Shown: in pieces, positions 47,125 to 56,208 of the stretch | Numbering within the stretch: the stretch's first letter is position 1 | Layout: each line of letters starts with the position of its first letter | Origin: Streptomyces sp. cf386 | Lineage (GTDB): Bacteria > Actinomycetota > Actinomycetes > Streptomycetales > Streptomycetaceae | Reading direction: 5' to 3' | DNA: 64,000 nt | Assembly (NCBI RefSeq): GCF_900103585.1 | Contig: NZ_FNHV01000001.1 | Span: forward strand, 513,326-577,325 | Program-made: the position numbers and the translations under genes | Notes under the pieces: generated by a model | What the model was told of the DNA's origin: nothing | What the model saw: the letters and a program-made list of their open reading frames with translations, nothing else | The model's database searches: none

Positions 47125-47952
47125 TCAGGCCGGATCGACGAAGATGTCGAGGGCGAGTTCCCCCTCGAAGCCGGCAGGGCTGTACCCGGAGAGGTCGGCG
47201 ACGCCTTCGTCCGACAGGACCTCGTCGTCGATGAACAGGTTGCCGGTGCACTTGCGCGCGTCACGCGTGAGGACGGCGTACGCGGCGTCAGCCATGATCC
47301 GCGGACTACGGGCCTGTCCGGCGCCGCCGACCACGTTGCGTACGGCGGCGGTGTCGATCAGCGTTCGCGGCCACAGCGAGTTGGCGGCGATGCCGTCGGC
47401 GGCGAGCTCCTCGGCGAGCCCGATGGTGCACAGACTCATCCCGTACTTCGACAGCGTGTAGCCGAGATGCTTGCCCACCCAGTGCGGCGCGAGGTTCAAC
47501 GGCGGCGAGAGGGTGAGGATGTGCGGGTTGTCCGCTTCCCGCAGGTGCGGGATCGCGGCCTTGCTCAGCAGGAACGTGCCGCGCGTGTTGATGTCCTGCA
47601 TCAGGTCGTACCGCTTCATCTCCAGCTGCTCCGTCGACGACAGGTCGATCGCGCTGGCGTTGTTCACCACGATGTCGATGCCGCCGAAGGCAGTGACCGC
47701 GGCGTTGACGGCGGTGCGTACGTCGTCCTCGTTGCGGACGTCACCGACGACGGCCAGCCCCTTGCCGCCCGCGCGCTCGATCTCCTCGACCGCGGTGTGA
47801 ACCGTGCCTTCGAGCTTCGGGTGCGGTACGGCGGTCTTGGCGAGCATCACCACGTTCGCACCGTCGCGGGCAGCGCGCAGGGCGATGGCGAGTCCGATGC
47901 CGCGGCTGCCTCCCGACATCAGGACGGTCTTGCCGGCCAGCGTCCGTGGCAT
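47125..47952 (-). CDS. SDR oxidoreductase, HSDL2-like
   Basis: Protein of 275 residues. Glycine motif SGGSRGIGLAIALRAARDGA, VVNNASAIDL, catalytic YTLSK. In the first helix it carries the HPKLEGTVHTAVEEIE insert characteristic of hydroxysteroid-dehydrogenase-like proteins 2 (SDR13C-type), thought to act on acyl-CoA or sterol-derived substrates. The start at 47952 has TTGGAGG eight bases upstream. Divergent from an acyl-CoA dehydrogenase with a palindrome between them, so they probably form one regulated pathway. Confidence 0.92.
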   Translation of the reverse strand: MPRTLAGKTVLMSGGSRGIGLAIALRAARDGANVVMLAKTAVPHPKLEGTVHTAVEEIERAGGKGLAVVGDVRNEDDVRTAVNAAVTAFGGIDIVVNNASAIDLSSTEQLEMKRYDLMQDINTRGTFLLSKAAIPHLREADNPHILTLSPPLNLAPHWVGKHLGYTLSKYGMSLCTIGLAEELAADGIAANSLWPRTLIDTAAVRNVVGGAGQARSPRIMADAAYAVLTRDARKCTGNLFIDDEVLSDEGVADLSGYSPAGFEGELALDIFVDPA

Positions 47953-47983
47953 GGTCGAACCTCCAAAATCGATTGGTGAACTA

Positions 47984-48004
47984 ATCATACGTGACACGAA
48001 TGAT
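47984..48004. promoter_or_regulatory. 21-bp palindrome between SDR and acyl-CoA dehydrogenase genes
   Basis: Arms ATCATACGTG and CACGAATGAT flank one A; nine of ten pairs match. It sits 32 bases before the SDR start and 12 before the dehydrogenase start, so one bound protein could block both. The MarR at 49376 is the nearest candidate. Confidence 0.7.
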
Positions 48005-48015
48005 ATGGTCCGCGC

Positions 48016-49242
48016 ATGACTTCCACTCCCGCACGCCAGAGCGACCGGCTCTACCACGAGCTCCTCGCCCCCAAAGAGACCCAGTCCGTACGTGCCGCCG
48101 TGCGCCGGATCGCGGAGCACGAGGTGGCTCCGCACGCCGCGGCGATCGCCAACGGCGACGAGCGCACCGACGGCTTCCCCCGTCAGGCGTTCGACGCGCT
48201 CGCATCGGCGGGGGTCTTCCGCATCCCGTTCCCCGGCGAGGTCGGCGGCGACGGTCTGACCCACCCGGCGACCGCCACCGCCGCGGCGATCGAGGAACTT
48301 GCCTACTACTCCAGCAGCGTCGCGGCCGTCTTCGACGTGCACTGCATCCTGGCGGGCAACGCCCTGCGGCAGGGCACCGAGGAGCAGCAGCAGCGCTGGC
48401 TGCCCAAGGTCGCGGAGGGCTCGGTGGTCGGCGCGTTCGCCACCACCGAGCCGGACGCCTCCAGCGACCTGTCTCCGCAGGCCGTTCAGACCGAGGCCGT
48501 ACGCACCGAGACCGGCTGGGTGCTGAACGGCCACAAGCGGTGGATCTCCAACTCGCCCGTGGCCGCGTTCGTGGTGGTTCTCGCCCGCACCGGCGAGCGG
48601 CTGAGCATGTTCATCGTCGACACGGCACTTCCGGGCGTTCAAGTCGGCCTCGCCGACCGCAAGATGGGCAACCGCGGCCAGCTCACCGCGGACATCCGCT
48701 TCACGGACGTACACCTGTCCGACGACGACCTCCTCGGCGGCACCGAGGGACACGGACTGCGCCACGCACTGACCACCCTCACCTACGGCCGGATCGGCAT
48801 CGCCGCCGCCGGGGTCGGCATGGCACAGGCCGCCTTCGACCACACCGTGGCCCACCTGTCGACGCGCCACGCCTTCGGCAAGCCGGTGGCCGCCAACCAG
48901 CACTGGCAGTTCCTGCTCGCCGAGCGGGCCACCGAGATCGACAACGCCCGCACCCTCGTCACCAAGGCGGCCCTTCGCCTGGACGCCGGCAACCCGTCCC
49001 CGGAACCCGAGGCCGCGATGGCGAAGTACTACGCCACCAAGCTGTCGGTGGACATGGCGCGCGACGCCGTCCAGGCTTTCGGAGGCCTCGGCTTCGCCCG
49101 CGAACTGGGTGCCGACGGCAGCCCCGGCCCTGTCGAGGCGATCTACCGGGACAGCAAGATCGGTGAGATCTACGAGGGCACCAACGAGATCCAGAAGTGG
49201 GTCATAGCCCGGCAGATCTTCGGCCGGACCATCACCGGCTGA
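48016..49242 (+). CDS. Acyl-CoA dehydrogenase
   Basis: FAD-dependent enzyme of 408 residues introducing a 2,3 double bond into acyl-CoA. Family signatures AFATTEPDASSDLSPQ, GHKRWISNSPVAAFVVV and DIRFTDVHLSD are present, and the catalytic Glu387 is in IYEGTNEIQKW. The C-terminal IARQIFGR is standard. Divergent from the SDR (possible hydroxyacyl-CoA step) and upstream of a MarR gene on the same strand. Substrate chain not readable. Confidence 0.93.
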   Translation: MTSTPARQSDRLYHELLAPKETQSVRAAVRRIAEHEVAPHAAAIANGDERTDGFPRQAFDALASAGVFRIPFPGEVGGDGLTHPATATAAAIEELAYYSSSVAAVFDVHCILAGNALRQGTEEQQQRWLPKVAEGSVVGAFATTEPDASSDLSPQAVQTEAVRTETGWVLNGHKRWISNSPVAAFVVVLARTGERLSMFIVDTALPGVQVGLADRKMGNRGQLTADIRFTDVHLSDDDLLGGTEGHGLRHALTTLTYGRIGIAAAGVGMAQAAFDHTVAHLSTRHAFGKPVAANQHWQFLLAERATEIDNARTLVTKAALRLDAGNPSPEPEAAMAKYYATKLSVDMARDAVQAFGGLGFARELGADGSPGPVEAIYRDSKIGEIYEGTNEIQKWVIARQIFGRTITG

Positions 49243-49375
49243 CGACCCCGCGCATCCCCTGCCCTGCGTGCCCCGATTCAGCGCGCCTAGATCGCTGACC
49301 CTGTCCGGCCACCTCAGGCCTTCTCGTAGGATGGACCCAGACGATACGCAGGGCTAACCATAGGCGGGATAAACG

Positions 49376-49870
49376 ATGTCCGAGGCTCCGCTGGTACCGG
49401 GGACAGTGGCTGAACACACCATCTGCCTGCTGGTCAAACTCGGGCAGGTGGCATTCAGGATCGCCGAAGACGGCATCAGCGGCACCGGCCTGCGCGTGCG
49501 CCACTACAGCGTCTTGCAGGCCCTGGCCGACAACGGGGCCATGCCGCAGCTGGCGCTCGGCTCGTTCCTGCGCATCGACCCGGCGACGATGGTGACAAGT
49601 CTCGACGACCTTGAGCGGGCCGGATACGCCGAGCGGACACGCGATCCGCAGGACCGACGCCGCTACGCCGTCGACATCACCGACGACGGGCGCAAGGTCC
49701 TGGCCGACCTCAACCGCACACTCGTCGGCCTCGACACCGAAATCCTCCCCGACCTCGGCACCACTGAGCGGCACTCGCTACACGCCCTGCTGAGCAGCCT
49801 TGCCGAGAGTCCCGCTCTCACCGCCATGTTCGACGTCGTCCGCGAGCAGAGCGGCGCGAAAAGGGCTTGA
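49376..49870 (+). CDS. MarR-family regulator
   Basis: Protein of 164 residues, winged helix with RHYSVLQALADNGAMPQLAL, LDDLERAGYAERTRDPQDRRRYAVDITD. The DxRxxR-like wing (DPQDRRR) is intact. Located 133 bases after the acyl-CoA dehydrogenase; probably controls the SDR/dehydrogenase pair, perhaps through the 47984 palindrome. Ligand likely an acyl-CoA, phenolic or CoA intermediate (family trait, not visible in sequence). Confidence 0.9.
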   Translation: MSEAPLVPGTVAEHTICLLVKLGQVAFRIAEDGISGTGLRVRHYSVLQALADNGAMPQLALGSFLRIDPATMVTSLDDLERAGYAERTRDPQDRRRYAVDITDDGRKVLADLNRTLVGLDTEILPDLGTTERHSLHALLSSLAESPALTAMFDVVREQSGAKRA

Positions 49871-49909
49871 CGTGCTCCCGGACCTAGGCCGTGTCTGATA
49901 ATTGATCTT

Positions 49910-50060
49910 GTGGTTGGTCGGGGTGAGTTGACGGATGCGGCGTGGGAGCGGATAGCTCCGCTGCTGCCGGGTGCGGATGGTCGTGGGCGGTCTTGGCGGG
50001 AACACCGGCAGGTCGTGAACGGCGTGTTGTGGCGGTTGCGGACAGGAGCGCCCCAGCAAC
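49910..50060 (+). mobile_element. IS5-family transposase N-terminal scrap
   Basis: The plus strand reads MVGRGELTDAAWERIAPLLP, GADGRGRSWREHRQVVNG, VLWRLRTGAP, the DUF4096-type start of IS5-group transposases. Just before it, GGCCGTGTCTGATAATTGATC resembles the usual IS terminus. The catalytic part is gone. Confidence 0.85.
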
Positions 50061-50109
50061 ACGGCCGGGTGCAGATACCTCTTGCCCGGTCACAGCGCAC
50101 CCGCGCAAC

Positions 50110-50322
50110 CCCCTCGGCTTCGCCGACGCCCTGAGACACCACGGTCTGCCCGCCCGCGCAGCCCGGAACACCGCCATGATGGACGCCCTCGTAGACCTGC
50201 CGCCCATGGTCATCACCGACCTGCTCGGCATCCAACCCAAGACAGCCGAAGCCGGGGCCACCCTCGCGGGCGGGAACTGGTCCGAATACTTGGCAGCGCG
50301 GCAGTCCGCCCCGCCGGGCTGA
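50110..50322 (+). mobile_element. Site-specific integrase C-terminal scrap
   Basis: Reads LPARAARNTAMMDALVDLPP, MVITDLLGIQPKTAEAG, ATLAGGNWSEYLAARQ. Streptomyces XerC-like integrase/IS-linked proteins end with very similar text (PARAARNTAMI..LPPAVVADLFGI). Adjacent to the IS5 scrap; likely several mobile elements collided here. Confidence 0.6.
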
Positions 50323-50822
50323 AGCCCCGGGCTCCTCCAGACGGCTGTCATCGCTGGGCGCTCTGTCGACCGACCCCACGCCATCGGACCCGTGCGGGGA
50401 ATAGGGGGAAGTCGACCTTCCTTGCGGCCATTGACAGGGTACGAACGCACCTCTTAACGCACCCACGTGCAGGAGCACCCCGTCGGCTCACCTCGTCCGC
50501 GCATGCCCGCCTGCGGCCCGAGGGGCCGATGGAACCGACCGTAGCGATCCTGCCGCTCTTCGACGAGGAGCCCTCCCAGCCAGTCGCCGACCGCCTGCGC
50601 GCAAAGCTGGAAGGCGTCGGGCAGGACCACCTCCTGGTCCTGGCCGCGGACTCCGCTTCTGGGCCCGTACGGTCGCCCAGCGGCGCCTCAGTGCCACCGT
50701 CCAGGACCGCCTGGCGCCGGGAAGGCCATCATCGCCCGGCTCCTCGCGGGCGGCAGCAACACGGCCTTCGAGCCGGTGTCGGCCACCTTCTCCGTTGTGG
50801 CCGAACCGCGCCAGACCACCGA
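50323..50822. other. Gene-free stretch
   Basis: No recognisable gene. The 50529-50640 plus frame (VAILPLFDEEPSQPVADRLR) reads protein-like but matches no family I know. Right end passes into the SDR promoter. Confidence 0.45.
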
Positions 50823-50844
50823 TGGTAAGTGGATCGACTTGCCA
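50823..50844. promoter_or_regulatory. Inverted repeat before SDR
   Basis: Arms TGGTAAGT and ACTTGCCA (7 of 8 pairs) separated by six bases, 70 bases before the SDR start. A second ACTTACC lies at 50887. Possible site for the TetR encoded downstream. Confidence 0.45.
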
Positions 50845-50913
50845 TGAGGGTGGTGCGGGAGTTACCTTCAAGTGGTGAGTCCATTGACTTACCTTACGCC
50901 TCGGCAAGGAACC

Positions 50914-51675
50914 ATGAACATGACTCGTCTTATGGGCAAGCGCGCCCTCATCACCGGCGGCACGAGCGGGATCGGTCTGGAGACCGCCCGGCGTTTCCTC
51001 GCGGAGGGGGCCGACGTGCTGGTCACCGGCGTGACCCCGGCCAGCATCGACAGGGCCCGGCAGGTCCTCGGGGACAAGGTGCCCGTCGTGCAGGCCGACG
51101 CACGCGATCTCGATGCGCAGCGCGCCCTGGCCAAGCAGGTGGGTGAGCACTTCGGAAAGCTGGACGTGGCGTTCCTGAACGCCGGCGTCTCGGACTGGCG
51201 GCCCTTCGAGGACCACACGGAGGACAGCTACGACCGGCTCTTCGACATCAACGTCAAGAGCGTCTTCTTCCTCACCCAGGCCCTGGTGCCCGTGCTGGCC
51301 AACCCGTCCTCGGTCATCCTCAACGCGTCCAGCAGCGCGCACGGCGGCTACGGGCACTCGAACGCCTACGCCGCGACGAAGGCGGCTGTCTCCTCCCTGA
51401 TGCGGTCGTGGAACGCGGACCTGCTCAAGTCGCACGGCATCCGCTTCAACGCGGTCAGCCCCGGCCCGGTGGACACCCCGCTGTACGCCAAGCTCGGGAT
51501 CGAGGACCCCGCGGTGCAGGCGGCGGTCCTGGAGGGGATCAGCGCCGGCATCCCGCTGGGCCGCATGGGTCTGCCGGAGGAGGTCGCGGAGGCCGTCGTG
51601 TACCTGGCCTCCGACGCCTCCGCCTTCGCGGTGGGCCAGGACCTTATCCTGGACGGAGGCCAGACCGTCCTCTGA
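50914..51675 (+). CDS. Short-chain dehydrogenase/reductase
   Basis: Protein of 253 residues, classical SDR. TGGTSGIGLETARRFLAEGAD, FLNAGVSDWRPF, catalytic Ser in ASSSAHGG and YAATK, C-terminal AFAVGQDLILDGGQTVL. An AAGGA ribosome-binding site precedes the ATG at 50914. The TetR gene begins 34 bases downstream, so both form one transcript, a common feedback arrangement. Confidence 0.93.
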   Translation: MNMTRLMGKRALITGGTSGIGLETARRFLAEGADVLVTGVTPASIDRARQVLGDKVPVVQADARDLDAQRALAKQVGEHFGKLDVAFLNAGVSDWRPFEDHTEDSYDRLFDINVKSVFFLTQALVPVLANPSSVILNASSSAHGGYGHSNAYAATKAAVSSLMRSWNADLLKSHGIRFNAVSPGPVDTPLYAKLGIEDPAVQAAVLEGISAGIPLGRMGLPEEVAEAVVYLASDASAFAVGQDLILDGGQTVL

Positions 51676-51709
51676 CAGCGAGGACACGGCCGGGAGACGG
51701 GCGAGAGGC

Positions 51710-52402
51710 GTGAGCATGTCGGTGGCGGACCGAGCGGAAACCGGTGGCGACACATGCCAGGCCGGATATCACGCGCAGATCAAAGAAGAGAACCGCGCCC
51801 GCATCATCCGCGCCGCCCGCGACCTCTTCCTCGCCCGGGGATACGACAAGACCTCCTTGGCCCAGATCGCCAAGGAGGCCCGCGTCTCCACCGGCACCCT
51901 CTTCAAGCGGTACCCCTCCAAGGCCGCGCTGTTCGCGGCCGTCACCTCCGAACAATGGCAGCTGGATGTGGAGTACGCCGCGCCGCCACCGCCCGGCGAC
52001 CCCCGGTACGGTCTCGACCACATCGGCCGCGACTACGCCTGCCTGGTCGCGCGGCCGGGCACGGCGGCGCTGTGCCGCCTCATCATCACCGAACTCCCCC
52101 AGATGCCGGAACTCGCCGACATCGTCGGCACCGGCTTCGCCATCGACCGGGGCCCCTTCTTCGACCGGCTCCGCGACTACCTGGAGGCCGAAGCACAGGC
52201 GGGCACACTCGACTTCCGTTCGGCCGACGGACAGTCGCTGCCGGCATCCGAAGTGGCCGAACAGTTCCTCGGCATGATCTGCAGCCAGTTCCTGTGGCCC
52301 CAACTCGTGCGGACCGACTTCGTCCCGCCCAACCCCACCGACGCCGCGATCGTGGACGAAGCCGTCGCCCTCATGCTCAGCCGCTACGGCACCGGATCCT
52401 GA
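51710..52402 (+). CDS. TetR-family regulator
   Basis: Protein of 230 residues, start at a GTG (an ATG two codons later is equally possible). The helix-turn-helix is ARGYDKTSLAQIAKEARVSTG, TLFKRYPSKAALFAAV. The long ligand domain (IIRAARDLFL to VALMLSRYG) is typical of TetR_C_13-like regulators. Cotranscribed with the upstream SDR, which it probably represses. Confidence 0.9.
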   Translation: MSMSVADRAETGGDTCQAGYHAQIKEENRARIIRAARDLFLARGYDKTSLAQIAKEARVSTGTLFKRYPSKAALFAAVTSEQWQLDVEYAAPPPPGDPRYGLDHIGRDYACLVARPGTAALCRLIITELPQMPELADIVGTGFAIDRGPFFDRLRDYLEAEAQAGTLDFRSADGQSLPASEVAEQFLGMICSQFLWPQLVRTDFVPPNPTDAAIVDEAVALMLSRYGTGS

Positions 52403-52620
52403 ACCCCGGACCTCCGGTTCACGCCGCAAGGACTTCGATACGTCGCCCTACCGTCGGCAGCGCTCGCGGTCGTCCGTCCAGGAGGTGGGCGGATACAGCC
52501 GCCGGTCGATCAGCGTGCGTCCGCGGCCGGTAGGCGAGGAACACACCGATCTGGCAGTTCTCGAAAGCCGCCGGCAGCACGCCTCCGCGAGAGCGTCACC
52601 AATGTCGAGCCCTCATAACG

Positions 52621-54033
52621 CTACATGTTGATCATGTGGCCGGCGAGGCCGTGGACGGCTTCCTTGACCGCCTCGCCGAGGGTCGGGTGGGCGTGGACGT
52701 TGCGGGCGACCTCGTGGACCGTGAGGTCCCACTGCTGGGCCAGGGTCAGCTCGGGGAGGAGTTCGGTGACGTCGGGGCCTATGAGGTGGCCGCCGAGGAG
52801 CTCGCCGTACTTGGCGTCGCTGATCAGCTTCACGAACCCGGTCGCATCGCCCAGGCCATGGGCCTTGGCATTCGCGGTGAACGGAAACTTGGCCACCTGG
52901 ACGTCGAAGCCCTTCTCCCGGGCCTGTGCCTCGGTGTAGCCGAAGCTGGCGATCTGAGGCTGGCAGAAGGTGGACCGCGGGATCATCACGTAGTCCAGCT
53001 CCATGGTCTCCGCGTCCGCGATCGTCTCGGCGGCGACCACGCCCATGGCCTCGGCGGCGTGCGCGAGCATCAGCTTCGCGGTGACGTCACCGATGGCGTA
53101 GATGTGCGGGACGGAGGTGCGGCAGCGGCCGTCGACGTCGATCGCGCCGCGTTCGGTGACCCGCACGCCGGTGTTCTCCAGGCCGTAGCCGGTGACGTTC
53201 GGCGCGAAACCGATCGCCTGCAGGACCTTGTCGGCCTGAAGGACCTGCTGGGCGCCGTCCTTGCCGGTGACCGTGACACGGACCTGCGCGCCCGACTCGT
53301 CGATCGACTCGACGCGGGTCGAGGTGAGGACGTCGATGCCCGACTTCCGGTACTGCTTGGCGAGTTCGGCGGAGACCGCGGCGTCTTCCAGCGGGGCGAT
53401 CCGGTCCAGGAACTCGACGATGGTGACCTTCACACCGTAGTTGTGCAGGATGTACGCGAACTCGACGCCGATGGCGCCGGCTCCCGCGATCACGATCGAC
53501 TGCGGCAGGTCCTCGGCGAGGATCTGCTCCTCGAACGTCACGACACGCGAGGTGCGGCGGGTGCCGGGCAGCAGCTTGGGCGTCGCTCCGGTGGCGATGA
53601 CGCAGTGGTCGAAACCGACGGTTCGGGTGTTGCCGTCGTAGTCCACGACCTGGAGCGTATGGGGGTCGAGGAACGTGCCGCGCCCACTGATCTCCGTGAT
53701 CTTGTTCTTCTTCATCAGGTAGTGGACGCCCTTGACCCGGCCGTCCGCGACCTTCCGGCTGCGGCGGAACGCCTCGCCGTAGTCGAAGGAGACCTCGCCG
53801 TCGACCTTGATGCCGAAGGTCTTCGCCTCGCGCGTGAAGACGTGCGCGAGTTCGGCGTTGCGCAACAGGGCCTTGGTGGGGATGCAGCCGACGTTCAGAC
53901 AGACGCCTCCCCAGTACTTCTCCTCGACGACCGCGACCCGCTTGCCCAGTTGTGCGGCCCGGATCGCGGCAACGTACCCGCCGGGGCCCGCGCCGAGTAC
54001 GACGACGTCGAAGCGCTCACCCTGCTCATCCAT
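52621..54033 (-). CDS. lpdA: Dihydrolipoyl dehydrogenase
   Basis: Flavoprotein disulfide reductase of 470 residues, the E3 subunit of 2-oxoacid dehydrogenase complexes, oxidising dihydrolipoamide with NAD. FAD-binding [20 protein letters not shown], redox disulfide C45 and C50 in [15 protein letters not shown]-binding [14 protein letters not shown], second FAD site IYAIGDVT, and the dimer-interface His-Glu in [13 protein letters not shown]. It stands alone: no E1 or E2 gene in the window. It may be a second copy serving a mycothione-like or other reductase role, but the sequence itself is a standard E3. Confidence 0.95.
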   Translation of the reverse strand: MDEQGERFDVVVLGAGPGGYVAAIRAAQLGKRVAVVEEKYWGGVCLNVGCIPTKALLRNAELAHVFTREAKTFGIKVDGEVSFDYGEAFRRSRKVADGRVKGVHYLMKKNKITEISGRGTFLDPHTLQVVDYDGNTRTVGFDHCVIATGATPKLLPGTRRTSRVVTFEEQILAEDLPQSIVIAGAGAIGVEFAYILHNYGVKVTIVEFLDRIAPLEDAAVSAELAKQYRKSGIDVLTSTRVESIDESGAQVRVTVTGKDGAQQVLQADKVLQAIGFAPNVTGYGLENTGVRVTERGAIDVDGRCRTSVPHIYAIGDVTAKLMLAHAAEAMGVVAAETIADAETMELDYVMIPRSTFCQPQIASFGYTEAQAREKGFDVQVAKFPFTANAKAHGLGDATGFVKLISDAKYGELLGGHLIGPDVTELLPELTLAQQWDLTVHEVARNVHAHPTLGEAVKEAVHGLAGHMINM

Positions 54034-54228
54034 GGACGGCTTCCTTTCCGCTGGTGCGGCCGGCCCCCGCGGGGGGCGGACTCACTCCCGATCGAACCAT
54101 CTGTTCACCAACCCGCCGGCGGCGGCATCCGCCACCGCCCGCCGCGCGGGGAACCGGTGGAGGCGGCCGTATGGTCCACCGTCTCGGCGGCTTCCCGAAC
54201 GTCAGCTTCAGCGCCGCGGCTTGGTGAT
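54034..54228. other. Intergenic stretch
   Basis: Upstream region of lpdA, downstream of the saccharopine-dehydrogenase-like gene. No motif beyond GC-rich sequence. Confidence 0.4.
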
Positions 54229-55425
54229 CTATGCCCGCTCAGTCATCATCGACGGCGGGCCGGCCGCCCCGTCGACTTCGTGTACTCCGGCCTCGGCGGC
54301 ACCGAGCCTGAGAGTGTCGAGGCCGAAGGCGGCGACCGGGCCGTGCGCACCGGGCTTGAGTACGGCATCCGGCTGAGCCGCGTGGGCGGCGCCCCACGCC
54401 AGGAGGGATCCCGTCATCTCGTACGGATCGGGTCCGGTGAGGGCCGTCGTGGCCAGGGGTCGGCCGTGGCTGTCGCGGGCGACGGCGATCACCAGGGAAC
54501 GGCCGTCGGGATCAGGCTCGCGCTGTGATCCCGGGAGCCGCTCGGACCACCGCGCCAGCGCGGCCCGTACCTTCGCCGAGCGCAGCATGGGCGCCTGGAG
54601 CGTGGCAGCGATCTGCACCGGGCGGGTCCACCGTCCAAGCCACCCGAGGCCCACCTCGACGCTCTCCAACTGAGGGAAGACCTCCGGCAGTCCGAGATGC
54701 TCCGTGCCCGGGACGGTCATGGTCGTACGTTTCATGCCTCCGTAGTGGAAAGTGCGTACCCGCTTGGCGGCGCGCTCGTCGACCACGCGGGCGCCGGCCC
54801 AGGGGCGCGGCCTGCGGTAGGCGAACCCGTCCTCGGCCGCGGCAGCGACCAGCGTCTGACGTGTGCCTCCCGTGGTCAGGGTGTACGCGTCGCGCAGGGT
54901 GCTGCGGTAACGCAGTTCGTCGCCGTGTCCGGCGCGTGTGATGAAGTACCCGGTCTCCACGTGGCGTGCCCGCTCGCCCGCGCGCGTCAGGGCGAGCGCG
55001 CCGGCGAGGTTGCCCGGCACGTAGTCGTAGCCGAAGGCGGGCACGAGAGTCGCTCCCCGGCCGGCCGCGACGGCGTCCAGCTCAAGGAGGACGCGGCGGG
55101 CGAAGGTCCCCTCCCCCGTCGAGTCGAAGTAGTGCGCCCCCGCCCGCGCGGCAGCCGTGACCGCGGGCATTCCGAGCCACATGAACGGTCCGATCGTGGA
55201 GACGACGACATCGCTGGGCTCCACGAGGCGCGTCAGGTCGGCCGTGGAGGTGACGTCGACCTCGGCCACCGGCAGCTCCGCCTGGAAGCGGTCGGCCAGG
55301 GTCTGCATCCTGGTCCGGCTCCGCCCGACCAAGGTCGGCTTCTCCCCTCGTGCGAGCAGTTCCCGGAGCACGCGCTGCCCGGTGTACCCCGTCGCACCCA
55401 GCAACACGATCCTGCGCTTTTCCAC
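54229..55425 (-). CDS. Saccharopine-dehydrogenase-like NAD(P)-binding protein
   Basis: Protein of 398 residues with the N-terminal Rossmann motif IVLLGATGYTGQRVLRELLA and the DVVVSTIGPFMWLG, AHYFDSTGEGTFARRVLLEL blocks of the saccharopine-dehydrogenase/trans-acting enoyl reductase family. Members reduce enoyl or keto lipid intermediates, including in phenolphthiocerol biosynthesis in mycobacteria; lysine metabolism is unlikely here. Divergent from a TetR gene with a strong palindrome between them, so it is individually inducible. Confidence 0.9.
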   Translation of the reverse strand: MEKRRIVLLGATGYTGQRVLRELLARGEKPTLVGRSRTRMQTLADRFQAELPVAEVDVTSTADLTRLVEPSDVVVSTIGPFMWLGMPAVTAAARAGAHYFDSTGEGTFARRVLLELDAVAAGRGATLVPAFGYDYVPGNLAGALALTRAGERARHVETGYFITRAGHGDELRYRSTLRDAYTLTTGGTRQTLVAAAAEDGFAYRRPRPWAGARVVDERAAKRVRTFHYGGMKRTTMTVPGTEHLGLPEVFPQLESVEVGLGWLGRWTRPVQIAATLQAPMLRSAKVRAALARWSERLPGSQREPDPDGRSLVIAVARDSHGRPLATTALTGPDPYEMTGSLLAWGAAHAAQPDAVLKPGAHGPVAAFGLDTLRLGAAEAGVHEVDGAAGPPSMMTERA

Positions 55426-55484
55426 GGCTCCGCCTGCCTTCCGGAGGGCACTGTCACGACAATCACCCGACTGACCTCAAGTCA

Positions 55485-55507
55485 TTCACTGACCCAGGGT
55501 CACTGAA
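55485..55507. promoter_or_regulatory. 23-bp palindromic operator
   Basis: Arms TTCACTGACCC and GGGTCACTGAA about one A; ten of eleven pairs match. It lies 16 bases before the TetR start and 60 before the reductase start, in a position to repress both. Confidence 0.88.
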
Positions 55508-55522
55508 TATACGATGGTGCGC

Positions 55523-56155
55523 ATGCGAGGGCCAAACCGACGACAGATGTATGCGGAGCAGACCCGGGCGGACCTGGTGACAGCCGCGCGGAAGCTGTTC
55601 GTGGACAACGGGTTCGCGGACACGTCGGTCGAGGCCATCACCGGGGCGGCGCGGGTGAGCAAGGGCACCTTCTACAGCCACTTCCCGGACAAGAGGGCAA
55701 TGTTCGCCGAGCTCTACATCGAACTGCTTCAGCAGGTCGGCGCCCTGTGCGACACGACGTCCGAGGCGATCCGTGCGACAAGGCCGGACCAACCCGCCAT
55801 GACCGCGGTCGCCGACCTCACGCACGCCTTCCTGCGGCGGACCATCGACGACCCCCTGCACCGGGAGCTGATGGCCCAGGCGCCCTCGGTCCTGGGAGAG
55901 CAGTACCGGCATGTCAACGACACCGTCGCCCAGCCGCAGATCGAACGGCTGCTGACCGTTCTGGCCGAACGCGGTGACCTGCAACCGGACGTGCCCGTCG
56001 CCACCGTCGCCCGACTACTGCTGGCCGGCCTGTGCGAGGGCAACCAGATCATCGCCGCCGCGATGGACCGGGAGGAAGCCCTGACCAGGACATTCCAAGC
56101 GATCACCCTGATGATGTCGGGCCTGGCGGCCGACGGCGTCAGCGCCCGCGGTTGA
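55523..56155 (+). CDS. TetR-family repressor
   Basis: Protein of 210 residues from the ATG at 55523 (an ATG three codons upstream at 55514 would also work). Helix-turn-helix TSVEAITGAARVSKGTFYSHFPDKRAMF. Ligand domain ends with LLLAGLCEGNQIIAAAMDRE. Divergent from the saccharopine-dehydrogenase-like gene; the operator at 55485 lies between them. Confidence 0.9.
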   Translation: MRGPNRRQMYAEQTRADLVTAARKLFVDNGFADTSVEAITGAARVSKGTFYSHFPDKRAMFAELYIELLQQVGALCDTTSEAIRATRPDQPAMTAVADLTHAFLRRTIDDPLHRELMAQAPSVLGEQYRHVNDTVAQPQIERLLTVLAERGDLQPDVPVATVARLLLAGLCEGNQIIAAAMDREEALTRTFQAITLMMSGLAADGVSARG

Positions 56156-56208
56156 CCTGAACCGGGGCACGGCGGACGGCATCGGCCTATGGCGGCCCGC
56201 CTCGGCCA

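Noticed and set aside
46520..47251. Minus-strand frame of 243 codons after the broken hydrolase
   Set aside because: No recognised motifs; overlaps the well-supported SDR.
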